From: DATJLY01 sp963773665
Lineage (GTDB): Bacteria > Pseudomonadota > Alphaproteobacteria > ATCC43930 > CGMCC-115725
Direction of reading: 5' to 3'
DNA length: 64,000 bases
Assembly (NCBI GenBank): GCA_963773665.1
Contig: CAVZBZ010000002.1
Span: 372,001-436,000 of the forward strand
A program made the position numbers and the translations under genes. Below the pieces are notes generated by a model. The model was not told the origin of the DNA, made no database searches, and saw nothing but the letters and a program-made list of their open reading frames with translations. Of the stretch, positions 28,497 through 36,558 are shown piece by piece; within the stretch, counting starts at the first letter, position 1, and each line of letters starts with the position of its first letter.

Positions 28497-29420
28497 ATGG
28501 CGCGAAATCCCTATGACGTGCTGGGCGTCAAGCCGGGGGCGGGCGAAGCCGAGATTCGCACCGTCTACCGCAAGCTCGCCAAGCGCTTCCACCCCGACCT
28601 CAATCCGGGCAACAAGGAGGCCGAGGCGCGCTTCAAGGAGATTTCCGCGGCCTACGACATCCTCTCGGACAAGGACAAGCGCGCCCGCTTCGACCGCGGC
28701 GAGATCGACGAAAGCGGCACCGAGCGGCCGCCACAGGCGCCTCGCTGGCATGGCTTCGCCGAAGGGGCGGGCGGCGACAAGTACCAGGCCCAGCCCGACA
28801 TCGACATCGACGACCTCGAGGAGCTGTTCGGCCAGTTCGGACGGGCGCGCGGCGCGGGCGGCCGGGCGGGCGCCGGCATTCGCTTGCGCGGGCCCGACCA
28901 CCACTACACGCTGATGGTCGATTTCCTCGATGCGGTGAACGGCGCCAAGAAGCGGATCGAGCTGCCGGAGCGCACCCTCGACGTGACCGTGCCGCCGGGC
29001 GTCGAAGACGGTCAGGTGCTGCGTCTCAAGGGCCAGGGCGGGGCAGGATTCGGCGGCGGGCCAGCGGGCGATGCGCTGATCGAAATCCGCGTGGCGCCGC
29101 ATCCGGTCTTCCGGCGCGACAAGGACGACATCCATGTCGAGCTGCCGGTGACGCTCGGCGAGGCCGTGCTCGGCGGGCGCATCTCGGTGCCGACCCCCTC
29201 GGGCCCCGTGACCATGACCGTGCCGGCCAATTCCAACGCCGGCCGCGTGCTGCGCCTGCGCGGGAAGGGCGTGCGGCGCGCCGACGGGACGCAGGGCGAC
29301 GAATACGTCACGCTCAAGATCGTGCTGCCCGAGGCTGCCGACGAGGAACTGGCCAACTTCCTGCGCCAGTGGGCGCCGAAGCACGAATACGACCCGCGCA
29401 GCGGCATGGCGGCGACATGA
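28497..29420 (+). CDS. DnaJ-family co-chaperone CbpA-like
   Basis: A 307-residue class B J-protein. The J-domain (NPYDVLGV...RKLAKRFHPDLNPGNKEAEARFKEISAAYDILSDKDKRARFD) occupies residues 4-68 with the HPD motif at ~33-35. A Gly-rich linker follows, then two C-terminal substrate-binding barrels (ERTLDVTVPPGVEDGQVLRLKGQG and LPVTLGEAVLGGRISVPTPSG). There is no zinc finger, so it is CbpA-type rather than DnaJ. It stimulates DnaK ATPase. It overlaps the CbpM-like gene by ATGA, supporting this assignment. Confidence 0.92.
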   Translation: MARNPYDVLGVKPGAGEAEIRTVYRKLAKRFHPDLNPGNKEAEARFKEISAAYDILSDKDKRARFDRGEIDESGTERPPQAPRWHGFAEGAGGDKYQAQPDIDIDDLEELFGQFGRARGAGGRAGAGIRLRGPDHHYTLMVDFLDAVNGAKKRIELPERTLDVTVPPGVEDGQVLRLKGQGGAGFGGGPAGDALIEIRVAPHPVFRRDKDDIHVELPVTLGEAVLGGRISVPTPSGPVTMTVPANSNAGRVLRLRGKGVRRADGTQGDEYVTLKIVLPEAADEELANFLRQWAPKHEYDPRSGMAAT

Positions 29421-29749
29421 CCGGGATCGACGCGGTGTGCCGCATCATCGGCGATCTCGAGGCGAGCGAGCTCGAGCGCTGGATCGGCGAAAGCTGGGTC
29501 CTGCCGGTCGGATCGGGCGGCACTTACGTCTTCGAGGAGGTCGATGTCGCGCGCGTCCGCCTCATCGTCGAGCTGAAGCGCGATCTCGCCATCGACGACA
29601 GCGCGATGCCGGTGGTGCTGCACCTGCTCGATCAGCTCTACGCGCTGCGCCGGCGGATAAAATCGCTCTCCGCCGCGCTCGACACTCTGCCGCCCGACCT
29701 GCGCGACGCCATCGCCGCGCGGCTCGGCGGTGAGGAGACAGGCACATGA
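29417..29749 (+). CDS. CbpM-like chaperone modulator
   Basis: A 110-residue helical protein resembling CbpM, the MerR-like partner that binds the J-domain of CbpA and inhibits it. It has the N-terminal SELERWIGESWVLP segment and FEEVDVARVRLIVELKRDLAIDDSAMPVVLHLLDQLYALRRRI, typical of the family. Position is the best evidence: it is coupled by ATGA to the CbpA-like gene and again by ATGA to the next membrane gene. Confidence 0.85.
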   Translation: MTGIDAVCRIIGDLEASELERWIGESWVLPVGSGGTYVFEEVDVARVRLIVELKRDLAIDDSAMPVVLHLLDQLYALRRRIKSLSAALDTLPPDLRDAIAARLGGEETGT

Positions 29750-30198
29750 CGATCGCGCTGCTCTTTCACATGCTGGCCGCCGTCATCTGGGTCGGCGGCA
29801 TGTTCTTCGTCTATGTGATGCTACGGCCGGCGGCGGCGTCGCTCGATGCCGCAGTGCGGCTGCCGCTCTTTCGCCGCGTGCTCGCGAATTTCTTCCCGTG
29901 GGTGTGGGCCTCGATCGTGGCGCTCCTGGCCAGCGCCTATGGCGTGATGCTGCCGGACCTTGGCGGGTTCGCGCGCGCGCCCACCTACGTCAATGCGATG
30001 CAGGTGATCGGCCTCGTCATGGTGCTGGCGTTCTTTCATCTCTATTTCGCGCCGTGGAAGCGCTTTCGCACGGCCGTCGATGTAGGCGACTTCGCCAAGG
30101 CCGCGCCGCAGCTCGGCCAGATCCGCCACATCGTGCTGTTCAACCTCGTCCTCGGCCTCATCGTCGTCGTGATCGGCGGCACCGGGCGCTATTGGTGA
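29746..30198 (+). CDS. CopD-like integral membrane protein
   Basis: A 150-residue protein with four hydrophobic helices. The N-terminal HMLAAVIWVGGMFFVYVMLRPA (His8 and the WVGG motif) matches the CopD/YphA-type membrane family, and HLYFAPWKRFR sits between helices 3 and 4. Family members are linked to copper handling or to unknown membrane roles. It overlaps cbpM by four bases and ends three bases before the GST gene. Confidence 0.75.
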   Translation: MTIALLFHMLAAVIWVGGMFFVYVMLRPAAASLDAAVRLPLFRRVLANFFPWVWASIVALLASAYGVMLPDLGGFARAPTYVNAMQVIGLVMVLAFFHLYFAPWKRFRTAVDVGDFAKAAPQLGQIRHIVLFNLVLGLIVVVIGGTGRYW

Positions 30199-30201
30199 GC
30201 G

Positions 30202-30897
30202 ATGCTCAAGCTCTATGACCTCGCGGGGGCCGAGCCCGACCGCCGCTTCAGCCCGTATTGCTGGCGCATCCGCATGGCGCTCGCGCACAAGGGCCTCGAG
30301 GTCGAGACCATTCCGTGGCGCTTTACCGAGAAGGGCGCGGTCGCGCCGTCCGGCGCGTCAGGCCGCGTACCGGTGCTGGTCGATGGCGAGCGCTGGATCG
30401 CGGAGTCATGGGACATCGCGCAGTATCTCGAAGCCACCTATGCCGATCGCCCGTCGCTGTTCGGGGGCGAGGCGGGGCAGGCGCTTACGCGTTTTTATCA
30501 AAGTTGGACGGACGGCGTGCTGCAGTTGGCGTTTCTGCGTCTCGTCGTATTGGACATCTGGCGGCACTGCGACGCGAAGGACCGCGACTATTTCCGCAAG
30601 TCCCGCGAGGAGCGGCTTGGCATGACGCTCGAAGCCGCGGCGGCCGACCGCGAGGCGCGGCTGCCGGCTCTGCGCGAAGTGCTGGCGCCGGTGCGGCTCA
30701 CCCTTCGGGCGCAGCCCTTTCTCGGCGGCGCGCGCCCGCTTTATGCCGACTACGTCGTATTCGGCGCCTTCCAGTGGGCGCGCTGCATTAGCGAGCTGAA
30801 GCTGCTCGCGCCCGACGATCCGGTGGCGGTGTGGCGCGGGCGGATGCTCGACCTCTACGGCGGATTGGCGGCGCGGTCGAAGGGCTACCCCGTCTAG
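30202..30897 (+). CDS. Glutathione S-transferase family protein
   Basis: A 231-residue GST fold. The N-terminal thioredoxin-like domain contains FSPYCWRIRMALAHKGL (residues ~14-30) with Ser or Cys as possible catalytic residue. The glutathione-binding VPVLVDGERWIAESWDIAQYLEATY (cis-Pro, ES motif) follows. The helical C-terminal domain starts near residue 85. SPYCWR(T)RMALAHKGL is reminiscent of the LigE/beta-etherase branch. It is the last gene of the cbpA-cbpM-copD-like operon. Confidence 0.88.
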   Translation: MLKLYDLAGAEPDRRFSPYCWRIRMALAHKGLEVETIPWRFTEKGAVAPSGASGRVPVLVDGERWIAESWDIAQYLEATYADRPSLFGGEAGQALTRFYQSWTDGVLQLAFLRLVVLDIWRHCDAKDRDYFRKSREERLGMTLEAAAADREARLPALREVLAPVRLTLRAQPFLGGARPLYADYVVFGAFQWARCISELKLLAPDDPVAVWRGRMLDLYGGLAARSKGYPV

Positions 30898-31728
30898 TTT
30901 CCGTTGGGCCGCGCGCCGCCCTGGAGCGGCGCCGACGCCGGTTCCGGAGCCGAGCCTGCCCACAGCGCATCGTTATCGCAGCGCGCGTCGTCGGCGACGG
31001 AGACGGCGTCGAGGAATCCCGAAATGCAGCCGCCGAAGCGCTTGGTGAAGAGCGGCGTCGTTGCCGCCCAATGGGTCGTCGAGCTGCGGCGGCTGGTCGA
31101 CCACGACGTTGGCGATGTGGCGCCCCGCCAAAATCTCGCGCGAGCGCTCGCCGCGGCCGCCGGGATCGAAGTCGTCGCCGTGGAAATAGAACACCATGAC
31201 CCGCGCGCCGCGCACCTGCTCCAGGAGCGGATAGAGCTTGGTCGCGTTGCTGCGCCAGCTGCCGTAATAGTCGGAGAAGCTGCCATAGGCGGCGGGCGCG
31301 GTGGCGATGACGTCGTCGACCCGGTCGGTGGCGTCGGCCGCCATCAGCGCCAGGAAGCCGCCGAACGACTGACCGGCCAGCGCCACCTTGCGATAGCCCT
31401 GTTCCTTCAGTTGCTGCGCGATCCGGGCGAGGCCGATGGAGCTCTTGGCAAGCGTGTCGTCGGCGCGCATCCGGTTGAAGCGGAACGTGTCCCAGCCGTC
31501 ATCGCGCAGCAGTGCCATGTAGGCGGGGGTCGGCGCCTCGGAATCCTCGGAATCGACCGACCTGCCATGGCTCCAGACGACCGCGCCCTTGGCGCGCGCG
31601 GGACCGACCGGTTCAATCCCGGAATAGGCCGGGGCAAGCCAGGATTTGGCCGATGCAGTTGCGGAGAGGGAGGCGAGGAGCGCGAGCCCGGCAAGGGCGG
31701 GAACAACAAATCGCTGGAAGCGGGCCAT
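30894..31728 (-). pseudogene. Secreted alpha/beta hydrolase with a one-base frameshift
   Basis: Reading from ATG 31728 gives a signal peptide (FVVPALAGLALLASLSATASA), VVWSHGRSVDSED (oxyanion region) and the nucleophile elbow LAGQSFGGFLALMAADA. VMVFYFHGDDFDPGGRGE comes late. After NVVVDQPPQLDD (near 31075) the frame turns into an arginine-rich tail, whereas the next frame continues a credible family ending (HWAATTPLFTKRFGGCISGFLDAV) to TAG at 30894. Removing one G of the GGG at 31073-31075 restores one 277-residue protein. This is either a real lesion or a sequencing error. Confidence 0.7.
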
Positions 31729-31868
31729 ATCCGTCTCGACCAAACGAAATAGGCCCAAAGAATGGGACAGTAGAAGTTTCTAAAAAGTTTATTACCGCCC
31801 GAAGGACGAACGAAGCAACTCAACTAACCGGCTGAGAATTGACGGAGTATTCGACTTTCAGTCGGGTC

Positions 31869-32003
31869 TCAGGCCCCGCGCATCGACATCAGGACAAGTG
31901 CACCGATGATGACGCCGGCGACTTCGGCGCCCGCCGTGATTTGTCCCAGAAGCACGGCGAAAAGCGTGCTCCCGAGAATGACCGTTCCGACCAGTGTCGT
32001 CAT
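31869..32003 (-). CDS. Small hydrophobic protein (44 aa), hypothetical
   Basis: ATG 32003 has GAGGGG ten bases upstream. The frame of 44 codons ends with TGA at 31869. The product is almost wholly hydrophobic with two probable spans (TLVGTVILGSTLFAVLLGQI and VAGVIIGALVLMSM) joined by TAGAE. No family is recognised. The remaining gene-free bases 31729-31868 hold only an AT-richer tract. Confidence 0.45.
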   Translation of the reverse strand: MTTLVGTVILGSTLFAVLLGQITAGAEVAGVIIGALVLMSMRGA

Positions 32004-32080
32004 GACGCTTGCGCCCCTCACGGCATCCTGCCGTTTGTCGCATAACGGTCGCAGAACGAGATTATTCCGTGCGTCGTGAT

Positions 32081-33724
32081 TCAGACCTCGACCCGGGCGG
32101 AGCCCGCGAGCCGGGCCAGCGCCTGCGGCGTGTCGATGTCTGTGAGGACGCCGTCGCCCGGCATTTCCACCTCGACCACGGCCTCGGGATAGGCCCCGAT
32201 CAGGTGCCGGGCGCCGACATCGCCCGCTAGCCCGCGCATCTCCGGGAAGAAGCGCTTCGCCCAGAGCACGGGGTTGCCGCGCTTGCCGTTGCGCACGGGA
32301 ACGATGATCGACCGTCCCTCGACCGGGTTGAAGGCGAGAACGAGCCGCTCGATATCGGCGGCCCCAACCTGCGGCATGTCGCCGAGGCCGACAAGGACGC
32401 CGTCGGCGCTCTGCGGCACGGCGGCAAGCCCGGCCTTGAGCGAGGACGACAGCCCCTCGGCATAGGCCGGGTTATGGACAAGCTTGACCGGAAGGTCCCG
32501 CACCGCCGCCTCGATGCGCTCGCGCTCGTGGCCGGTGACGACGATGACGGGATCGAGCCCGGCCTCGCGCACCGCATCGACCGCGTGGCGCACCATCGGC
32601 TTGCCGTTGACACTGATGAGCAGCTTGTTGATGGTCCCCATGCGGCTCGACCGGCCGGCCGCCAGGACCAGCGCCGCGATCCGAGGCGCGTGCGGCGCGT
32701 CCGGTTCCTCGCCCGGTTCGTCAACTTCCTTGGCGCGGGGATGCGGCCGCGTCGGGATTTCGCTCAACAGGCCGCCGACTCCCATGCGCGCGAGCGCGGC
32801 GTCGTCAACCGGCAGGTCAGCGACAATCCGCCGCAGCACCCAATCGAAGCCGTTGATCCGGGGCGACCGCGCGCAGCCGGGGAGACCCAGGATGGCGACG
32901 TCGCCCTTCCGGCCGAGCAGAAGCAGATTGCCCGGATCGACCGGCATCCCGAAATGCTCGACGATGCCGCCATTGGCGAGGATCGCGGCCGGGATCACGT
33001 CGCGGCGGTCGAGAATCGCCGAAGCGCCGGCGATCAGCACCAGATCGGCCCCGCCGTCGAGCGCCTTCTTCAGTTCCGGTGCCAGCGCCGCCTCGCGATG
33101 CTCGGAGCGCCCTTCGGAGACAAGGGTCGAGCCCAAGGCCTGAAGCCGCTCGCGCGTCGTTGCGACGGTCTTGTCGAGGATGCTCGGCTTCAATCCGGAA
33201 AGGACGGTCTGGATCAATGCTACCCGCCGCGCGCGAAAGGGCGCCACGTAGAAGATCGGCGCCTTGGCGAGGGCGCCGCAGGCATCGAGCGCATCGCGCC
33301 GGACCGCGAACGGGATGATCTTGACCGTCGCCACCATTTCCTTCGGCGTGACGACAGCATCGCGCGGCAGCGTGGCCAGCGTGATGGTCTCGTCGATCAG
33401 GTTGAAGCGCTCGACCGCTTCCTCATCGACGACGCAAAGCCCGGCCGCTTCGGCGTAGAAATTGGCGCGGCCCGTGAACGCTTTGCCGGCCACCACATTG
33501 GCGCCGGCAAGCTCGGCCGCAAGATGCTGCGCTGCTTCGTTCTCGCCGACGTCGCCGTCCTCGAGACGCGCGGCCGCGACGCTCGTCATGCCGGATTTTT
33601 GCAGCGCCTCGACATCGGCCGCGGTGATGACACGGCCTTTCTTGAGCGTGCGGTCGCCGGCCTTGAGGCTGTGCGCGAGGATCGCGCCCACGGCATCGGC
33701 GAGCGGCGTCTCGCCGAACTTCAC
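32081..33724 (-). CDS. Molybdopterin-binding / MobA-like nucleotidyltransferase fusion
   Basis: A 547-residue two-domain protein. Residues 1-340 resemble the MoeA/MogA-type molybdopterin-binding module (LILIAGASAILDRRDVIPAA... and ...LLGRKGDVAILGLPGCARSP). Residues ~350-547 are a MobA/MocA-like NTP transferase (ALVLAAGRSSRMGTINKLL, then VLVGLGDMPQV). MocA adds CMP to the molybdenum cofactor for xanthine-dehydrogenase-type enzymes, which suits the CoxMSL-type cluster upstream. It overlaps the XdhC C-terminal gene by four bases. Confidence 0.85.
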   Translation of the reverse strand: MKFGETPLADAVGAILAHSLKAGDRTLKKGRVITAADVEALQKSGMTSVAAARLEDGDVGENEAAQHLAAELAGANVVAGKAFTGRANFYAEAAGLCVVDEEAVERFNLIDETITLATLPRDAVVTPKEMVATVKIIPFAVRRDALDACGALAKAPIFYVAPFRARRVALIQTVLSGLKPSILDKTVATTRERLQALGSTLVSEGRSEHREAALAPELKKALDGGADLVLIAGASAILDRRDVIPAAILANGGIVEHFGMPVDPGNLLLLGRKGDVAILGLPGCARSPRINGFDWVLRRIVADLPVDDAALARMGVGGLLSEIPTRPHPRAKEVDEPGEEPDAPHAPRIAALVLAAGRSSRMGTINKLLISVNGKPMVRHAVDAVREAGLDPVIVVTGHERERIEAAVRDLPVKLVHNPAYAEGLSSSLKAGLAAVPQSADGVLVGLGDMPQVGAADIERLVLAFNPVEGRSIIVPVRNGKRGNPVLWAKRFFPEMRGLAGDVGARHLIGAYPEAVVEVEMPGDGVLTDIDTPQALARLAGSARVEV

Positions 33725-34433
33725 GCCGCCTCCGCCTTGCCGCGCCGTTCGCCGCGCAGCGCGAGGACGATCTGGGCGAGGATCGAGACGGCGATCTCGG
33801 ACGGCGACACGGCGCCGATATCGAGCCCCACCGGTCCACGAATGCGGGCGAAATCCTTGTCGGCAAAGCCAAGCTCACCGAGCCGCTTCAAGCGCGCCGC
33901 ATGCGTCCGCTTCGAGCCGAGTGAGCCGATGTAGAACGCGTCCGACTTGAGCGCCACAGCAAGCGCCGGATCGTCGAGCTTCGGATCGTGCGTCAAGGTC
34001 ACGACCGCGGTCCGCCGGTTCGGCTTGAGCCTTTCTAGCGCCTCGTCCGGCCAATCGGTCGAGACCTCGATGCCCGGGAAACGCTCGTCGGTTGCGAAGG
34101 CGGTGCGCGGATCGACCACGGTGACGATGTATCCGGCGAGCGCCGCCATGCGCGCCAGCGGCTGGGCGATGTGCACGGCGCCGACGATGATGCAGCGCAG
34201 GCGCGGGTTGAACACTTCGACGAAGACCGGGCCTTCCGATGTCTCGACCATCTGGTTCTTGTCCTCGGCGAGCGCGCGGCGCACGCCGTCGCGGAGCGCG
34301 TCGTCGAACGCGACGTCGCCCGAAGCTGCGCCGTTCTCGAAGAAGCTCTGCCGGCCGCTCTTGATCGCGGTCAGGAGGGCGGCGCTCTTGCCTTCGCGGC
34401 TCGCGGCAAGAGCGCGCTTCAGAAGTTCGAGCC

Positions 34434-34437
<4 letters not shown>
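33721..34437 (-). CDS. XdhC/CoxF family protein, C-terminal Rossmann half
   Basis: A 238-residue protein. It begins with a divergent N-terminal domain. From about residue 85 follows the Rossmann domain that defines the XdhC C-terminal family (CIIVGAVHIAQPLARMAALAGYIVTVVDPRTAFAT, then VVTLTHDPKLDDPAL, then IGSLGSKRTHAARLKRL). XdhC binds molybdenum cofactor, promotes its sulfuration and delivers it to xanthine-dehydrogenase-type apoenzymes. Here the usual single protein is split into two coupled genes. Confidence 0.9.
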
Positions 34438-34754
<317 letters not shown>

Positions 34755-34794
34755 CTGGTGCCACCTCACATTTGCGGACGGCTTGAAACGGGCG

Positions 34795-35820
34795 CTAGAC
34801 GACGAGCAGCCTATGAAAACGATTGCCATTCCCAATCTTCATTAATGCCTCGAACATCGTGTCACCGAACTCGTAAGCGGAAACCATATATTTGTGACTC
34901 ATATCCTTGTTTTGGAAGCTCTGGACTAGCGCGGCTTCGTCTATCCTCGTAGTCTCCAAAAAGCTCTCGTACTGAGCCACGAGCTTCTCGATCGCGCCCT
35001 TTGCGTCCACTAAATACGGCTGGTCCCGTAGCCATTCGAGCCTTTCGGTAGGCGTATGCTTGATCATTCCGATGGCGTCGTCGGGACTGACCGTCTTTTG
35101 TTGACCGAAGCAGGCAAGTAGCCAGAGGATTGCGGAGTAGCACGTCAACATCCTGCTGTACTTCAGCTTGTAATTTTTCAGTTTCCCCTTCGCCTTTCGT
35201 TCTTCGGGCTCCCTTTGGGTTCTGGCTTCATAGTTGACGCAGAAAGTGCGCCAGAGGCGAAGAATGTCATTCGTCAGATATGCTGGTATGAAGTCGTTCT
35301 TGTGGTCTGGATAATCTCTCCAATAAGTGGCAATGACCTCACCTACGGCGTCTTGGTACACTGCTTCTCCGACGAGTGCCCGGCTTTCTAGTAACAGGAG
35401 CAACCTTGCTGTAAACGTATTCGTTACGTCGTCTTCTCGTGTGCCGAGAGTTTTCGTAAGCTCATCTAACGAATAATGGGTTAGATATTCGCCGTCGCCC
35501 GAGAATTCGGGAATTCGGAGATCGCGCGTGACAGAGATTAGGTCCGCCATGATGCGAATTTCATCGAGCCTCTTTAGCTGACTTTTCCTCTTTCCATCTG
35601 GCGCTTGCTCAGTCCCGTTCTTTCCTACAATGAAAAGGTCGAGGTCGCTGTGAGAACTGGCTTCGCATCGCCCGAAAGAGCCTGTCACATACACGCATGC
35701 CTTCCCGTCAGCGATTGCCTCGGCATTCTTCAATCTCTCACGAAGTGTGGTGAGACGTTCGATGGTTTGAGTACGGCGATCGATCAGTTCAGCCACGCCG
35801 CGGATCCCATTCGAAGACAT
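34795..35820 (-). CDS. Nucleotidyltransferase-domain protein (Pol-beta fold), possible defence gene
   Basis: A 341-residue protein whose codon use is far more AT-rich than its neighbours. The N-terminal domain has the nucleotidyltransferase signature VTGSFGRCEASSHSDLDLF (Gly47-Ser48, Asp59, Asp61), and a third carboxylate could be Asp93 (ADLISV). The rest is helical and includes DYPDHKNDFIPAYLTNDILRLWRTFCVNYE. That order (GS, DxD, helical tail) fits MNT or CD-NTase-like enzymes that transfer NMP to protein, RNA or nucleotides. The exact substrate is unknown. Its ATG lies 32 bases inside the exonuclease gene, so expression is coupled. Confidence 0.7.
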   Translation of the reverse strand: MSSNGIRGVAELIDRRTQTIERLTTLRERLKNAEAIADGKACVYVTGSFGRCEASSHSDLDLFIVGKNGTEQAPDGKRKSQLKRLDEIRIMADLISVTRDLRIPEFSGDGEYLTHYSLDELTKTLGTREDDVTNTFTARLLLLLESRALVGEAVYQDAVGEVIATYWRDYPDHKNDFIPAYLTNDILRLWRTFCVNYEARTQREPEERKAKGKLKNYKLKYSRMLTCYSAILWLLACFGQQKTVSPDDAIGMIKHTPTERLEWLRDQPYLVDAKGAIEKLVAQYESFLETTRIDEAALVQSFQNKDMSHKYMVSAYEFGDTMFEALMKIGNGNRFHRLLVV

Positions 35821-36427
35821 TCGCGAAGATTTCGGCTTGAGCGATAGCGTCGTCCAGAGCGTGATGTGTGTGCTGATGTTTGGGCATTAGCGATGCATCG
35901 AGACGTACGCGACCGGCCCGTGATATGGGGAGCTTGCCCTTGACTGCGAAGGCGGTCTTGAGATCAAAGCACCGAGAATAGCCAAACGGCGAGCCGCGAG
36001 CGGAGAAGCGAATGAAATACCAATATAACCAGGTCCAATCAAAGCTCAACGGATACGCCACCAGTACCGGTTTACCCGCTCCCGCGTTGGCTCTTACCCA
36101 ATCACAGGCATCGCTTAGTGCTATCTCGGGCGGTTGCCCTTCGGCCTTTAGACGTTCGCGGTCCAGGCCGTTGACCTTTAATGCGTCTTCCTCGAAGTTA
36201 TCGGAGATGGGTTTGAGTTCGCGGTAGAACACGTGGTCGTAATTCCGCGGCCGTTCGAAATGCGTCCCGTCAAACGACCCCGCGTACACCAGCGCGAAAG
36301 AAAGGATTGAGTACGGCCCGGGAATCGGGCCGTCGGTTTCCACGTCCGCCGAGAAGTACGTATCCACTGGCTTCTCCAGCTCGTCCTCGGCGGGTGATGG
36401 ATCGAGGCCAATCCTATTCTTCAGCAT
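35789..36427 (-). CDS. DEDDh 3'-5' exonuclease-like protein
   Basis: A 212-residue nuclease fold. The acidic residues are in YFSADVETDGP (Asp28, Glu30) and LSFDWTW (Asp130), and HHALDDAIAQA supplies His188 and Asp193, giving a complete DEDDh set. Members of this superfamily (RNase T, DnaQ epsilon, oligoribonuclease relatives) trim RNA or DNA ends. The family branch is not clear. ATG 36427 follows GAAGGG. It lies first in the low-GC two-gene cassette, and its end overlaps the nucleotidyltransferase start. Confidence 0.75.
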   Translation of the reverse strand: MLKNRIGLDPSPAEDELEKPVDTYFSADVETDGPIPGPYSILSFALVYAGSFDGTHFERPRNYDHVFYRELKPISDNFEEDALKVNGLDRERLKAEGQPPEIALSDACDWVRANAGAGKPVLVAYPLSFDWTWLYWYFIRFSARGSPFGYSRCFDLKTAFAVKGKLPISRAGRVRLDASLMPKHQHTHHALDDAIAQAEIFANVFEWDPRRG

Positions 36428-36558
36428 TGCGTTCGCGGCCCTTCAATTAGCGCCACACCTAAGGACTTAGAACCAAGCGGGAGAGCAAGTCAGCTATTGT
36501 ACTCAGGCCGTGGCGAGGCGTCACCTTACTCGTAGTCACGATTTCAAAAGTGTAGCGT

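Larger units (their letters stand above)
34795..36545 (-). other. Lower-GC cassette inserted within the molybdenum-hydroxylase cluster
   Basis: Between the XdhC half at 34434-34754 and the VWA gene ending at 36559, about 1.75 kb is visibly richer in A/T and uses AT-ending codons, unlike both flanks. It contains only the exonuclease and nucleotidyltransferase genes plus 118 gene-free bases (36428-36545). No integrase, inverted repeat or target duplication was seen at its edges. Base composition was judged by eye. Confidence 0.6.

Noticed and set aside
31858..32043. 61-residue minus-strand frame in the gap after the hydrolase
   Set aside because: Arg/His-rich composition. The overlapping 44-codon frame at 31869-32003 has a better ribosome site and a coherent membrane-protein sequence.
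34795..35820. CBASS-type cyclic oligonucleotide synthase
   Set aside because: The GS...DxD motif fits several nucleotidyltransferase families, no effector or CD-NTase-associated protein is present, and the third catalytic carboxylate is uncertain.
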